A stretch of 64,000 nt of DNA. It comes from Hemibagrus wyckioides (lineage: Eukaryota > Chordata > Actinopteri > Siluriformes > Bagridae). The DNA lies in the NCBI RefSeq assembly GCF_019097595.1, contig NC_080711.1, positions 7,899,428 to 7,963,427 on the forward strand. The letters run 5' to 3'. A program made the translations under genes and the position numbers. Of this stretch, positions 37,061-49,560 are shown one piece after another. The notes under the pieces were generated by a model. The model was not told the origin of the DNA. It saw only the letters and a list, made by a program, of their open reading frames with translations, and did not search any database. How positions within the stretch are numbered: the first letter of the stretch is position 1; every line of letters starts with the position of its first letter.

Positions 37061-37650
37061 GAGAAAATAAAGCAGTTCATCATGCCTGACTCTCATGCCA
37101 GAGCCTCTGACTGAACACCGGCTGTATGACAGAAACATTTTTCTTCGATATGATACAGTGCATGTCAGCTGTGATTAGATAAACTGCATGAGTATGGAAT
37201 GGGGTGTGACTGTGTGTGTACCGTGTTTTGCTGTGTTGTAATTATCAGAAAGTTCTCATGATGGTTTGGGGATAATTCACTGGTGTATATAGTCAAAGAA
37301 ACAAAACAAAATCTATGATTATTAAACCTATTTCTAGACATATTTTGCATATTTCAAGCTTTAAATGTTCTTATTCCATTGTCCAGATTATTTAATCATC
37401 AAATTCTGAAAAAGCAGCTAAATTATCTGGCAATAAAAAATTTTAAATTAAAGATTTTAAGCTTAAAATATGTAAAAAGGTTTAATAATCTTATATTCTG
37501 TTGTAATCGTATAATAAAAATAGCTAGATAATTTGATTAGATGCAACATATTATTTGTTTTTGTTTTTTTCAGGGCAAAAATTACAGCAATTTGCTAAAG
37601 TCTTTTTGTTTTATTTTTTAATTCAATAATGACGGCACATTTAACCTCAC

Positions 37651-37775
37651 CAGCCTCATATTTTTTTAGATAGTAACACAAAAACAAACTGCAACTCACC
37701 ATCAAATCCTCAACAGTTATAGCTTTACTTCTGACTGTTACAAGGTGCTGAACCCGGAGACTCTTTCCAAAAATG
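37651..37775 (-). CDS. Candidate first coding exon of the CRF receptor (weak)
   Basis: Minus strand: an acceptor-like GATGCTTATTTAG ends at 37776, then two phase-0 donors each with an in-frame ATG. Option 1: ATG AGG CTG|GTGAGG (37659-37651), which joined to the next exon gives MRLVFSIWITLFSGATA, a well-formed short signal peptide. Option 2: ..GAT TTG ATG|GTGAGT (ATG at 37702-37700). Upstream of the second donor a frame of 25 codons is open (FGKSLRVQHLVTV..). Mammalian CRHR1 also splits its signal peptide between a short first exon and the next. Other first exons beyond the window are equally possible. Confidence 0.22.
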
Positions 37776-39909
37776 CTAAATAAGCATCAACGGCTTTGTG
37801 TTTTTATTGAACATTGTTTTTTTTTTTACGACATGGTTATTAATAGATCTATATTGTGTCGGCAGACTCATTTGGATCTCTTGGGACCAAAAAAAACGTG
37901 TTCAGGTTCATTTTAAACTAATTCTTGGTTCTTTGTTACATGACCTATAATGTTTTTTCTTCTCTGAAACAGGTGAATTTAAACAATGTTATCCCAATGG
38001 AACCTTGATTCCCTCTCAAAATGAAAAATTATAACAAATACTAAATCTAAAAAGAAAGCAACAATAATCTCACAGAGCTGCTGACTATCCATCTTGCTGG
38101 ATGATCTCTCCACTATTAGAGGAACCTGTAATGTAAACAGGAGCATTCTAACCAATGAGAGGACAGTTTACTTACATGTGACTTGCATCAACACATTTTG
38201 ATTATTGTTGTTCTTTCGGCTAGTTCGTCCACTGTCAACGTCTCCATGAACAAGCTGTTACTGTCGATGCATATGATGTATTAGAACAATGAATGTAATC
38301 GTGTGATGTACCTTGCAGCCAGAACTACATTCAGAGCTGCTGTTATAGAAATCGACTTCTGACTAATCAGATTTGAAAATTCAGCAGCACTGTGGTATAA
38401 AAATCTGAATAAATTGATGATTAACACAAAAACAAATGCAGATGCTTCCAGCATGAGAGTGTCCTGCATAATAAGCAGTTAACATCCTAACATGCACTGT
38501 GGCTTGTAACAAAATGCTGAGCAGAGCCCATTAGCCTTCATCAAGATTGTATGAGGGAAAGATCTGAGTGGCTTTGAAAGAGGGTACACTTTTTTGGGCC
38601 ATGCATGCAGAAGTGACAGTCACAAACACTGCTTATAACTGGCTGTGTTTCAAAAAGGCGCTTAGATTTGTCATGTTATCTCGTAAGCTGCCATTCTGAG
38701 TTAAGGCGACAAGATCTCGCCAGTATTTTCAAAGCTATTGGAATACCGTTAATGGTTAAATGTTAGGACCTGCTTTAAATGGGGTGAGCTATTTATTATA
38801 GATTATTTCGATTACTATATCAGTGCTTCCAGAATTTCAAGAATTCAAGCAAACTCACACGCGTGATAATTTAGCTAAAGTACCGCAGATTTTCCACAGA
38901 TTTCGGCCGAAACATGATATATTTGGGCCAAGACATGATATATTTTTAAAAACTGTGTGTGTTTCTGAGTTATAGAAGTCGTCCGAAAGCTTTGATGCAT
39001 CATCCCACCTCAGCATTGTCATCCTTCTCAGCCATGATGAACAACCTCCCAGACTCCCAAAGCAGATTAAAAACATCAAAGATCTGGAAAACCAGCCTGA
39101 AAAAGCTCACAGCGGTGTGCTGATAATATTACAAAGACACAGCATATGGAGAATTAAACCGTGGATTGTGAAGAAATGGACAACCAAGGCAGTCCATGCG
39201 AATCTATCCAGGTCAGACCTTTACCTCTCAGGTAGCTGACTTTCCTAAAGTTAAAAATAGCTTAAGCATTTTAGGAAAGGTCCACTAGACATTAATATTT
39301 AATGAAATTCATTTCAGGGGTAGACGGATAGTGGTCCATGAAAAGGCCAGTGCAAGGAGATGCTTTAACCCCTTTCTCTAGACCTCACCCGTCTGTAAGG
39401 AGCAAAGTGTGCGAGATATAGACTTTGGAGAAAAAAAATAAAATAAATCATGCTTCTCTGTATTCCTACCATTCTTGCAATTTTGACAGCAACACGGTGG
39501 AGAAACATTTACCAGAGGAATCTTAATGGCCTGAAAAATGCAGAAAGATGATATCATGATGGTACAAACGCTCGGGTTCTCTGCTGGAAATATCTCCTCA
39601 TTGCCAGTGACTGAAATCCTGCACATGCTTCTATCATGGTGTTTGATAGGCATGAGATAAAAGTTTAACTGTTTTCCAAAAGCAATTTCACATCATGTGC
39701 GTTTCAGCTATATTCAGATCGTTTCACTGTCAATTTTCTCCTTTCATGGAATCATTAACACAGTCATCAACAAGACTGAAGCTGAGCTGTTAGTACGGGG
39801 CGAACATTCCTTTCTGTTCCCATAAGGCATCTGTAAAGCATCACACTGTTATATGTGTTATAATTAACAACTTATGCGACAGTACGTTTGTTCCCATTAA
39901 CCCTTATGT
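37776..39909. other. Sequence without firmly recognised genes
   Basis: A frame open from about 38975 to 39238 on the plus strand lacks motifs and splice support. No CpG-rich promoter is evident upstream (higher coordinates) of the candidate exon at 37651-37775. Confidence 0.4.
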
Positions 39910-40088
39910 TAGTTAAGGTGTTGGACTGATGGAAGGTTGTGTGTTTGAATCCCAGGACCAACAAGCTGCCACTGCTGGGCCCTTGAGCAAGGAGCTTAAA
40001 TTGCTCACTTGTATAAAAAAATGACAAGAATGTAAGTCGCTCTGGATAAGAGCGTCGGTAAAAAGACTGTAAATGTAAATAAAAAGGC
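39910..40088 (+). mobile_element. tRNA-derived SINE (family B) with L2-like tail
   Basis: TTAAGGTGTTGGACTGATGG, B box GTGTTTGAATCCC, CAAGCTGCCACTGCTGGGCC, and tail GTCGCTCTGGATAAGAGCGT with (GTAAAT)n-like end. Confidence 0.88.
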
Positions 40089-40440
40089 CTCCTGAAGGCT
40101 TTCTTAAAGAGTTCATTGTATATTAGCAAAATGTATATTAAGAAAGTAAAAAAACTCTCTGTTGTAGGGCTCTACATAGAGCAACCAAGGGTCAAATTCA
40201 TGTTTATATTCATTCTATTGTATTTACATGCTTTTTTAAAAATAATAAAATATTGTGTCAATTTATTTTTGTCTGATCTGTACAGCTAAATCCATTTAAT
40301 TTTATTTTAAATTCCATTTTTTATTTTTACTCTTTATTTTATTTTTTTTAATTAAAGCCCATCATAAAAAGCATTTCAGTGCATGTTGTATAAAACTGTG
40401 TGTGATTGTGTATATGACTAATAAAAAAGCTGAACTAATG

Positions 40441-40745
40441 GTTGATCGAAACCCTACTTTTAACCCTGTGTAGAGGAATGTTTCACACTTGTAATTTGGA
40501 AGCTGGTTTAGGAGCTCTTTTTACCTGCGGTTATGCCTTGTTCTAAAGCAGGGTTAGCAGCGCTTTTGCAGTGTTAAAGCCAGATTGCGGTGCCAAACGT
40601 GATTGTTGACATTGCAAATATGCAAATAAAAAGGTTAACCCAGGGTTTAGGAATGTACAGTGTAAGAAGTCAGATAGCTGATATCAGTCAGATGGCTATT
40701 AATAGCCAGGATTAATTGTTGACCCAGGGTAAAGTATGAGCAGCG
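40441..40745. repeat. Possible non-autonomous DNA element
   Basis: Related blocks occur at both ends and inside: AACCCTGTGTAGAGGAATG.., TTAACCCAGGGTTTAGGAATG, TTGACCCAGGGTAAAG. The repeated 'AACCCAGGGT..GGAATG' words suggest terminal or subterminal repeats. No transposase. Tentative. Confidence 0.3.
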
Positions 40746-40769
40746 TGAAAACCAGCATTCTGTTTAGAA

Positions 40770-40904
40770 CCAGCTAGCTAGCTAGATAGATCTTTATTGT
40801 CATTTGCAAAGTACAGGTACATAGCAAAGAAATGTCATTTAGCATCACCCAGTGCACCCAAGTGCAAATTGGAGAAACTGTAAAAATAAGTTCAGATAAA
40901 TATG

Positions 40905-40975
<71 letters not shown>

Positions 40976-41060
40976 AGTGAATAAGGCTATGGCAGGTAGT
41001 ATGTGCATAAAAATATGTGCAAATTGTATATACAGCACAATATGTGTAAAGAAATATGTA
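40770..41060 (-). repeat. LINE/SINE tail-like repeat (TTATTGTCA type) with internal (AT)n
   Basis: (CTAG/GATA)-type start then TCTTTATTGTCATTTGCAAA and GTACAGGTACATAGC, then AAATGTCATTTAGCATCAC, colinear with 240-310. (AT)n at 40907-40970 splits it from an AT-rich remainder with TGTGCA words. Confidence 0.55.
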
Positions 41061-41690
41061 ATCAAAGCATACCCCTTTTCCCATGAACTCTATTATAATG
41101 TGAATGTAGTGTTTATTTAAAAATACCCGATTTATCCTCACTTTGATGCACATTATACGTAATACAGGAATCCTCGAGGGTTACTTTAGTGGAAAATTCA
41201 GAGGGAAAAATAGTGGAAATGTTGTGACGTATTATTGCTTACAGTACGATTTTAAAGCGAGTTATTTTGACACGGATTGAACACATCAATTCCAGCAGCT
41301 ATGCAGAAGTAATAGAGCAAGTTCCCAAACGTGGTACTTCTGCTCTGTTATTTTCTACTGAAAGCATCTGTCAAAACAATGCAGAAAACACACACACTAT
41401 TTGCACTGGAAGTCTTATTGGCCTTATTGGTCTCTCTCTCTCTTTCTCTCTTTTTAATTTTTTTTATTTGAGTGACCCATATATGTTATTACTGTAAACA
41501 GCATTCTGTCTTTAACCATGACATTTTTGTAAATAAATAATAAATATAACCAGATTTTATATTAATTAAATAATAATCAAGCAACACGAGAGATCATCAT
41601 GAAGATTTTATGCTCTATACATAATACAGATAAAATCTCTCACTCCCAGCTTTGGGGTGGGTGATTAACTGATATTTAATAATAAATGAC
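41061..41690. other. Sequence without recognised genes
   Basis: (CT)-rich run at 41431-41452. The frame at 41267-41497 has no motif. Confidence 0.4.
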
Positions 41691-41696
41691 TCGGTT

Positions 41697-41835
41697 TACA
41701 AGCAAATGTCAACACAGCAAAAAAAAAAAAAGTTTTTGTTTTCATACCGATCGACTGATAGCCTTGACATTTCCTGTTAGGGTATAAACCACGCATCCCG
41801 ACACTTTCTCCAGTGTACGATGTGTGTTTTTAAGG
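41697..41835 (+). repeat. Small dispersed repeat D, copy 1
   Basis: TTTACAAGCAAATGTCAACAC and a GACACTTTCTCCAGTGTACG segment followed by TGTGTGT. Same order as 44047-44185 (copy 2). Confidence 0.5.
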
Positions 41836-42589
41836 TTGCAATAAGTTTATTATTAATTATAGATATTAGATATTATTATTATTATTATAAAATATTTATA
41901 TATCGATATCAATAGCTTAATTAAGATATAGATATTAATAATAAACTTTCTGAGCAATTTTCGATATTTAGACGAAAATTATTTACAGTTAATAGTACAC
42001 ACTTACACGTTTCTTTCAGTGGAAGTCCTTTGTGGACATTACAGCAGTTACATCATGTAGCTGAAATGTGACACACGTTCCCGAAACCAGGATGAAGAAG
42101 AACATATAATATAATAATAATAATATTATAATAATAATAATAATATAATATTTTCAGAAACATATAAAAGAGTGACTGAGAAGAATCAAACGTCTGCTGA
42201 AGATGACGAAGTTTTAGTTTAAAAAAAGAAGTCAGTCAATTTCAGTGATATCGAAGTGGTTTGTTATTGTCTTGTGCAAATGAAGAAAGGAGACATAACA
42301 AACTACAACTTGAGACGGTAACCTTTTTGAGAGTGAGACCAACTTTAAAGAACGTTAGATGGATACAGATTAATATCAGCTTCAATGCTTCAGGCTGCTC
42401 ACTCAGTAGGATGGTTGGACTTGGACAGAAGATGTGAAGTGCTCCAGTTGTGCTGAGAAAAATATTTTCAACTCTGAGTCTGACACTTTATGTCTAATCA
42501 GCAAATTGCTAAACCCATGTGACTTTTCCCCAATATTTCTATCATGTTACTGGTAGGTGGTGCCATTAGGATGCATTTTATACTCCCAT
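41836..42589. other. AT-rich sequence, nothing recognised
   Basis: Contains (ATT)n at 41873-41887 and AT/AAT-rich 42105-42150. Confidence 0.45.
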
Positions 42590-42672
42590 TTTTTTGTGAC
42601 ACCCCACGCTACCCCATTGCAACCCCCTGGTGGGTCACAGCCAGCAGGTTAAGAACAGCTGCTATTGAGTAC
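42590..42672 (-). mobile_element. hAT-like terminal fragment
   Basis: In reverse complement: AGCTGTTCTTAACCTGCTGG, CTGTGACCCACCAGGGGG. This pattern 'GTTCTTAACCTG..GTGACCC' is the end of hAT-type non-autonomous elements as I know them. The other end is not found. Confidence 0.4.
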
Positions 42673-43377
42673 ACAGAGAAAGCCAAAGTCTGCCGTCCAG
42701 AACTGCTACCACTAGCATATAAACTCATAACAAAGCCTGTTCTGGTAATCCGACAGTGAAGCCCCTGCAGCAGTCGCCCGTATCTGCCTTTTCAATGATT
42801 ACTCCATATGAGAGGAGAGGAGTTCAAAAAGAAGTGCAATTCGAACACAATTTCATAGCCAGTTAGAAAAAAAAACGAGGTTCAAAAGGTGTAAATGTTA
42901 AAGGCGTAAAGGCCTTGAAGCCTAAATGTTATGGTCATGTGGAGATATTTGGGAGAGTAAACTTGTCGATTAAAAAGGAAATAACTCCTCAGAACTGGAT
43001 CAAACCTTTTTATGATTTCTGTAGTATTAAACCATAAACTTCTTGAACTCCTTGAACAAAGTTAGAGCTAACTTACGCTGTGGACTTTACATGTACACAA
43101 CAATTTATCCCTACACAGTGCAATTCATTCTCGAGGACTAATCAACATGTGGCATGCGTTTTCTCCACATTAATGATTTAAAATGTAAATCGTAATAAAT
43201 AGCTTCACTGATGCTATTTTTCAGGCTTAGACCAGTGTTTGAGGAACATCTGTATAGCTGCTCATTTGGGCAATTATTCCAACAGATGTTGCAGGAGTGC
43301 GTAAATGAGAAAACAATTCTTTTGCAAGAAACCTGCAGTTTGTAAAACTATATACTGTACATTTGACTAATTTCAAG
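42673..43377. other. Sequence without recognised genes
   Basis: No feature supported. Confidence 0.45.
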
Positions 43378-43800
43378 AGTCAAGTCAAGAAGCTTTTATT
43401 GTCATTTCAACCATATACGGTTGACGCAGTACACAGCAAATGAAACAACGTCTCTCCAGGACCCTGGTGCTACATAAAACACAAAGCTACATAAAACAAC
43501 ACAGAGCTAAGGACTAAAAGTAAGATGTCCTAGCCACAGAAAGTGCATCACGGGCAACCTAGTGCAAACAGTGCAAGACAAAAGTCAGCGCAAACAGACA
43601 ATACAAAACAAAACAGTACAGGACAGATACACAAAATAGCACTAACCAGTATGCATTCTGTATAATTTTATACAGTACAGTGTGCAAAAATAAGAGAGCT
43701 GTAAACAAAGAGGGTTCTTGTAAACTTATACACGTCTGTAATAGCAGCAATTGGTGGCAGTTTGAAATGTGTGCAAAAACAGCATGTAAACAGTTATAAT
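43378..43800 (-). repeat. TTATTGTCATTTC-type interspersed repeat
   Basis: GCTTTTATTGTCATTTCAACC, TTGACGCAGTACACAGC, CAACGTCTCTCCAGGACCC, then many ACATAAAAC/AATACAAAAC words. I recall this from catfish-type genomes. In reverse complement it ends GACAATAAAAGC, tail-like. The right limit is uncertain. Confidence 0.55.
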
Positions 43801-44046
43801 ATGGGTTGTGCTATAGGCAATTAAATTGAATTGAGTAAATGTAATTGAATTTGAGAATGTCCTGGCTGAATAAGATATGAAATAATACAATGGCACAGAT
43901 TTGTGCACATACATACTACACATGTATGTTTAACATGCACATGTATGTAACCCATCTTAGGGGCAAATTCTTTTTCACATCTGAAGTGTGAACACATGTG
44001 TTCTGGTCTGCTTAATTCCTGTACACTCACATTGCCATGTAGTACA
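43801..44046. other. Sequence without recognised genes
   Basis: An ATG-initiated frame with a donor-like GTGAGTG at about 44022 on the minus strand falls partly in repeat D and is not accepted as an exon. Confidence 0.4.
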
Positions 44047-44200
44047 TTTACAAGCAAATGTGAACACAGCAAACATGTAAAGAAATAATTCAGATTTTTC
44101 CGTTCACACCAAATATTTCCTATTTGGGAAGAAAGCACTTCACACAGCCAGACACTTTAATCTACACTCTAGTGTACAGTGTGTGTGTGTGTGTGTGTGT
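44047..44200 (+). repeat. Small dispersed repeat D, copy 2, ending in (GT)n
   Basis: TTTACAAGCAAATGTGAACAC, CAGACACTTTAATCTACACT and CTAGTGTACAGTGTGTGTG. Colinear with 41697-41835. Confidence 0.5.
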
Positions 44201-45300
44201 ATTTAATATTATAATAAGAAGCAATAATGAGATTTAGTACATGATGTTTTTTTTGGTTAATGTAGCAACGTCCAACCACTTTTTAACAAACCAAATCAGG
44301 CAAAGAATCCCTCAAGCGAACAATGCTCTGAACATGCACCCCGTGTACTCAGCGGTTTGAAATGTCTTCCCCCGTCTGAGTTTTAGTCTTCCTCAGAGTA
44401 ATACCCGTCATGAGACGGAGAAGCTGAAGATAAAAGACAACGCCTAAGTTGGAGACGAGATAATGCAGCCAGTGTGAGCAGTGATTAATCCTGACTATTC
44501 AGCCTCCAGGCTCTGTCAAGTGAGGTATGAGATGTTATATTCGTTGTGGCTTATTTTCTACGCAGCACAAGAGACTTGCATTTTAGCACTCTGATGAATG
44601 GCACGCACGGTTTTTTTGCATTTCTTTCATGCACGCAGGTGGCTCCTCGAGCAGACCGAGCGAGTAAGAATGAAATGGCGTGTTGCTTGTGAGGTTTAGT
44701 GAGCATGCTGGGTAACCATCTGGTGAAAGTGAGCTCTGCTGCTGAGCGTAAACACTGTGTACTGTACACAAGGAGCCAGCGCTTTCCATATGTAGGTCGC
44801 CAGGTTTGCAGTTCTGAAGCTGCTCTGCGTGGATACAGACAAGCAGGTTAGCTCGGGCGTGAATTTTGAAATCGAAGCCCTGGTATTTTCATGTCATGCG
44901 TCTTAGCCTGGTATTTTGATGTCATGCTTCAGGTTTGAGTGGGTGAAAGACACGGGCTGCTGATTGGTGAGGACACTGTAGTCCGCTACGGGATGAGTGT
45001 CGGATTCAAAGCGCTCTCATTACATAGCTCATTTAGATGCTTCTCATCAATCAGATCCTATCATTCCATCGTCCTCGCGGGGACTCTTTAGCAATAGCAT
45101 CTGTGATTCTGCGGATAGTGAGCTGGGGAGGCCGGGTGGCATCGTGTTAGAATGTGCTTTGGCATGTTAGAAAGCCTTGTGTCCTTCATTCAGGTAGCGA
45201 ATGATTAATGAGAGGTTTTACTTTTCTGATTATACTACATTCTTTAATTCATCTGCCTGCTTCTTTCACACAACATTATAATCGGCCAAAACTAAAGCAA
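44201..45300. other. Unique, GC-richer block; short 28-bp tandem duplication
   Basis: 44390-45190 is non-repetitive and GC-richer but I find no exon. CCTGGTATTTT(C/G)ATGTCATG occurs at 44879 and again at 44907 (period 28). Overlapping minus-strand frames at 44551-44789 lack motifs. Confidence 0.35.
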
Positions 45301-45701
45301 CCTAATGGGTTCTTGCTTGTTGCTTTGGAGGAACCATAAAGGGTTCAATCTTGGAACATGACAACGTTTTTACATACGTTTCTTACAACAGATGTTTCCA
45401 AGCCACTTTTGGAAAGGTGAATTTAGCCAAACTGAAGAACCCTGAACCATTTGCCCTGAGAGTTCGATGCTTTTGATGAAGTGTGAAAGCAGTTTTTGAG
45501 CCCAGGAGTAGGCCTATGAAACAGTCTCTTGAGATTTTGAGAATATTGATCTGGATTTTGCTAGACCCAAAAACCTGGGTTGCTCCACACATCCAGTTAT
45601 CCTTATTATTATACTTATTCTTAATAAGAAGTTATACTAAAGCTACATCATGGCATGGACAAGAATTTGGTCATCAGAGGATCAGAACACCTTTCTGATA
45701 T

Positions 45702-45905
45702 ATAGAAGAAGAAGCCTTTATTTTTCACATATACATTTTAGCACAGTAAAATTCTATATCCCAGCCCAGCCAGGATACAGTGCAACTGAAGCAGAGAGGG
45801 TTAAGGGATTTGCTCAAGGGCCCAACAGTGGCAGCTTAGCAGTGCTGGGGCTTGAAGCATCAACCTTCTGCTCAGTAACTAAAAAGCCTTAACCGCTGAA
45901 CCCCC
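45702..45905 (-). mobile_element. tRNA-derived SINE (family A), reverse, nearly complete
   Basis: Tail GCCTTTATTTTTCACATATAC; body GGATTTGCTCAAGGGCCC, AACAGTGGCAGCTTAGCAG; B box GGGGCTTGAAGC; A-box side AAAGCCTTAACCGCTGAAC. Plus-strand frames across it are not genes. Confidence 0.88.
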
Positions 45906-46547
45906 AATGAAACCATGACCTTCATATGACTGGAATGCTGTATTAGTTCACCTGCATGCAAGCGTGAAAAATGGCGAAAAAAATCTACTGATGCGTAAAT
46001 GACTCCTCGTTTGCAGATATTCATGCACCAACAAAGTGCTGCTCTTCAAACCAATCGACCGACTGGCTCAAGATATGGAATTGCACATGGAGTCCTTTCC
46101 ACAGTTTGAAATGAATTTTTTCTATGTGAAAGCAAACCCATGATAATAAGCCCCTCCCCCAAACAAGGCCAGAATCCTTGCTGGGTACAGAGTCAAGAAT
46201 TTGTATGAAAGAGTTATTTGGTTTATTCCTCATGGATAACCTTTCCATGTAGTGGGCTCTAACTAGGACCTTCTAACAAAACTAGGACAGTTAAAATGAT
46301 TAACTGTGTATTTTAATCCGTACATGTGGAGCATCCACAATACACAAGTGCTCTTCTCTGTTTGACACAAAGTTCAAGATGGCAGCATGTATGAGTGCAG
46401 CAGTCTTACAATGACTGTGCTATACAGTTTTATATTGTCCCCATTAGGTTCTTGCTCTTGCTGTTTGGTGTGTGTCACTGTTGTCACTTCTGTAATGCAG
46501 TAAGGCTTTGGGGGATATGTTTTTTTATTCTACTGTATCTATTTGTG
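45906..46547. other. Sequence without recognised genes
   Basis: No feature supported. Confidence 0.45.

Positions 46548-46638
<91 letters not shown>
46548..46638. repeat. (GATA)n microsatellite
   Basis: About 23 perfect GATA units. Confidence 0.98.
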
Positions 46639-48514
46639 TTACACCACAACACTGTGAATAATGTAGCAATAATTTTTAGAGATTGAACAGATTCAGTTAA
46701 CCATGGAAAACACTGACGCAATAATAAACATTAAATGCATTCTGCTCTTAAGCTAAAGCGGCAGACGTATTTGCAGCACTGATGATTTTACTAAGCTGTA
46801 TTTGGAAAAACTACTGTCAATCACTTCTGTTTTCACTCCCTACTGATTATCAGCATGAAGACTAGCAGGGAAAAGATAATGAGCAGCTCAGGGTATTCAA
46901 GAGGCAGCTTACAAATCCTGGTGCGTGTGTGTGTGTATGTGTGTGTGTGTGTGTGTGTGTAGGAATTGAGCCACCGAATGTAGAAGTTGGCAGGAAAAGG
47001 ACAAAGGTGAGCGTGAGAGAGTATCTATATAGATATGAAGCCAGATACAAATAGGAGGCGTGTTTACACCACACCCACTTTGGATTTACACACAAATACA
47101 ACAAAAGAACATCAACCTTTTTGTCCTTTTTTATAGTTACATTTATATTTCAGACTGTCAGCCAACAAAGAAGTTCCTGTTACACTCCTGCAATAGCAAT
47201 TAATTATTCCATCACTTACTCTTCAAGTTAATAAGAGAGGAAACAATCCAGCTTGTTAGTAAGAAACCGCAGGTTCTGACAGCAGAGACTCTTTCTGTTA
47301 TTGTTTAACAAGGATCTTCTTATAGAGCGTGTGGTCAAGACATGGCTGAAATAGAGTCAGCATGATAAACACATGATGGCTGAAATGTATATTGACAAAG
47401 AGATATGTCTTCCAGACAAATCACGCCAAGTGATCTGTCCTTTGCATCTGACAAAGACAGTGTCTATATCCGATCCCAATGTTTGACTTTACACATAATC
47501 TGAGGGATGGAAAAATACATACCTTTGACCCATAATCTTAACTCAGTTTGCTGCAGTATAAATAAAATATAAAAAAAAACCTGAATCCTGACCTTGAGGC
47601 ATCTCTGCATGGTTACACTTTAAGTAGCAGGCAGCTTTAATTATGATAAATTGGAGATGACATGGGCTGTTGAGATAGCTCTGAGAGTCAATCTATTTTA
47701 TGCCTGCATTCTTATGGTGTGGGGGTGTAATTAATAACGCTACTGATCCAGAGTTCACCTCTGTTTAATCCACTCAATACCCCTGATACAGCAAATTCTT
47801 TGTTGGTGTAGTGTATGCGCGGCTACGTGCGGGTTAAACGTGCCACTCGGTGTGTGACTGAGCGAGCGTTTATTCTGCACTTACTCTCACTGCAGTGTAG
47901 GTGGACACACTAATATATTGATATAATCTCTATTGTTTGTCATGCAAATGGATACCAGCAAATTGCCCATGTTAGTAAGGGAACTAATTTATGTTAAATA
48001 CTGTAATTGCTTAATGCAACGAAAGCTGCTATTTTTTTCCTTCTCTGAATCAAGCTATCATTTAGCAAAGATAACGAATGCAGAGTTGGCTGGGCTTCGT
48101 GTTAGGATAAATGGTGATATGAGGAGGAAGAAGGTTAGAAATTAGCTTTTAGCGCAGCATTGAGTGTGTATATAGTAATTAAATGAAAATCGGTACATCT
48201 GCATAAATAATTAAGATAAATATCTTAGCAACTCTGTCAAATCGCAACTATACTATCTATAATGCATCTATTTAATATTTTTTATTTATCCTACATCTAG
48301 AAAAAAAACAATTCTTGCAGTGAAACTCCTCAGTATAATCAATTATTATACGGTTATTTTTAGTAATTACGAGTATTTATACCACAGCACTGTGAAATTT
48401 CTGAATCTGATTGATCCGAAGGCTTTTCTATAACAGCAGCTCTGATTACAGTAGTTTCAGCCGCAAGGATTACGTGAATGAATGTACTCCCATTCTACTT
48501 CGGAAGCTTTTCGT
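46639..48514. other. Sequence without recognised genes; (GT)n
   Basis: (GT)n at 46921-46960. 47600-47760 is unique with TTAATTATG and GTAATTAATAACG words. No splice-bounded exon. Confidence 0.4.
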
Positions 48515-48672
48515 ACGTTTACATTTATGGCATTTGGCAGACGCCCTAATCCAGAGTGATATTTTGCATAACTCGTTTTACACAACTGAGCAATTGGGGG
48601 TTAAGGGCCTTGCTCAGGGACCCACTAACAACCATCCAATCAGTAGTCTCGACCACTAAGCTACCACATCCA
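48515..48672 (-). mobile_element. tRNA-derived SINE (family B), reverse
   Basis: ACATTTATGGCATTTGGCAG, ACGCCCTAATCCAGAGTG (tail), AACTGAGCAATTGGGGGTTA, GGGCCTTGCTCAGGGACCC, and CAGTAGTCTCGACCACTAAG at the tRNA-like head. The B box is degraded. Confidence 0.85.
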
Positions 48673-49418
48673 CAGGTAAGGACACATTTCTTTACAGACA
48701 CATTTATAAAAGGACTCTCGTGTGCCAGCATTTTGTACCGTTCAGTGAGTTTTCCACCACAGATTTTCTTGCCACATTTTTTGGACATATCAGTTTCAAG
48801 TGAGACAAAACAGAGATGCTGGTGAAGGAATGGGAGCTGTATTAGAGCTGCTATAATGTAACATGATTTGTGTCGACTGGTTGTTATTTTCCAGTAACAG
48901 CACAGCCGGTAATGTTTTTCTTTAGGTACAGTGAATTAAAAGGAAAGGTATTTAGTTACAAGAGAGATCGATGAAAAGTAGGTGCTGACAAATTGTCCTG
49001 GGATTTTAAGCAGGAGCATTATCAATTAGACCTGAAGTGCAGTAGAATGGTATAAAGTAAGGCATAATAATAAACAGTAAGGTGTGCTTTCATGGGAAAA
49101 TAATCAGCGATGGTTCTTAGTGCAACCAAGTGCAGTTGGATTATTTTCTCATAAGATGAGTGTTTTGTTTCTTTTATATAGCACTAAGGTGAAGTTTCTG
49201 CTACTGAATGTTCTTGTATCCCTAAAGTACGAGTGTATTCACATAAACCTTTGATCTGCCTTGAAGCCTGCACTTCTTCCCCATCCCAGGTTCTGTAACC
49301 GAATATTAATCAGCACCTTCTGACCAGTCAAATTTGGGAATCGAACCACATTCACCTCATTCTAATCAGCACGATTTGAAATCTGTATCACAGCTGACTA
49401 TGTTTTCACAATCCAGTC
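48673..49418. other. Sequence without recognised genes
   Basis: No feature supported. Confidence 0.4.
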
Positions 49419-49560
49419 CTGAAGTGCTACCGCGTTGTTCAGTGTAGCTCCGCTCCTGCTCTAACATGCCTCCTTCATCCCGTGAAGTGGCAGATGAGTT
49501 GAAACAGGTGTGTTAGAGAAATGGAAAGACTACACTGCGCATAGCAGTGGTGAAGAAGAC
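49419..49560. repeat. Imperfect palindromic repeat (MITE-like)
   Basis: CAGTCCTGAAGTGCTACCGC and CCTGCTCTAACATGCCTCC on one side, AACAGGTGTGTTAGAGAAATG and GCAGTGGTGAAGAAG on the other, partly complementary. Related in motif to 31446-31570. Confidence 0.4.

Noticed and set aside
38975..39238. Plus-strand stretch open for about 88 codons (with HSGVLIILQRHSIW)
   Set aside because: No ATG, no matching splice pair and no family motif.
39378..39653. Second copy of the 21986 exon end (ACTTTGCTCCTTAC..ACGG|GTGAG)
   Set aside because: Only about 14 bases agree and the translation upstream bears no relation to the receptor.
43821..44138. ATG frame ending in LLVNVLHGN before GTGAGTG, as an alternative first receptor exon
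   Set aside because: It lies largely in dispersed repeat D, and its leader is not a clean signal peptide once joined.
46548..46638. CRISPR-like array
   Set aside because: It is a continuous 4-bp microsatellite without spacers, and the DNA is eukaryotic.
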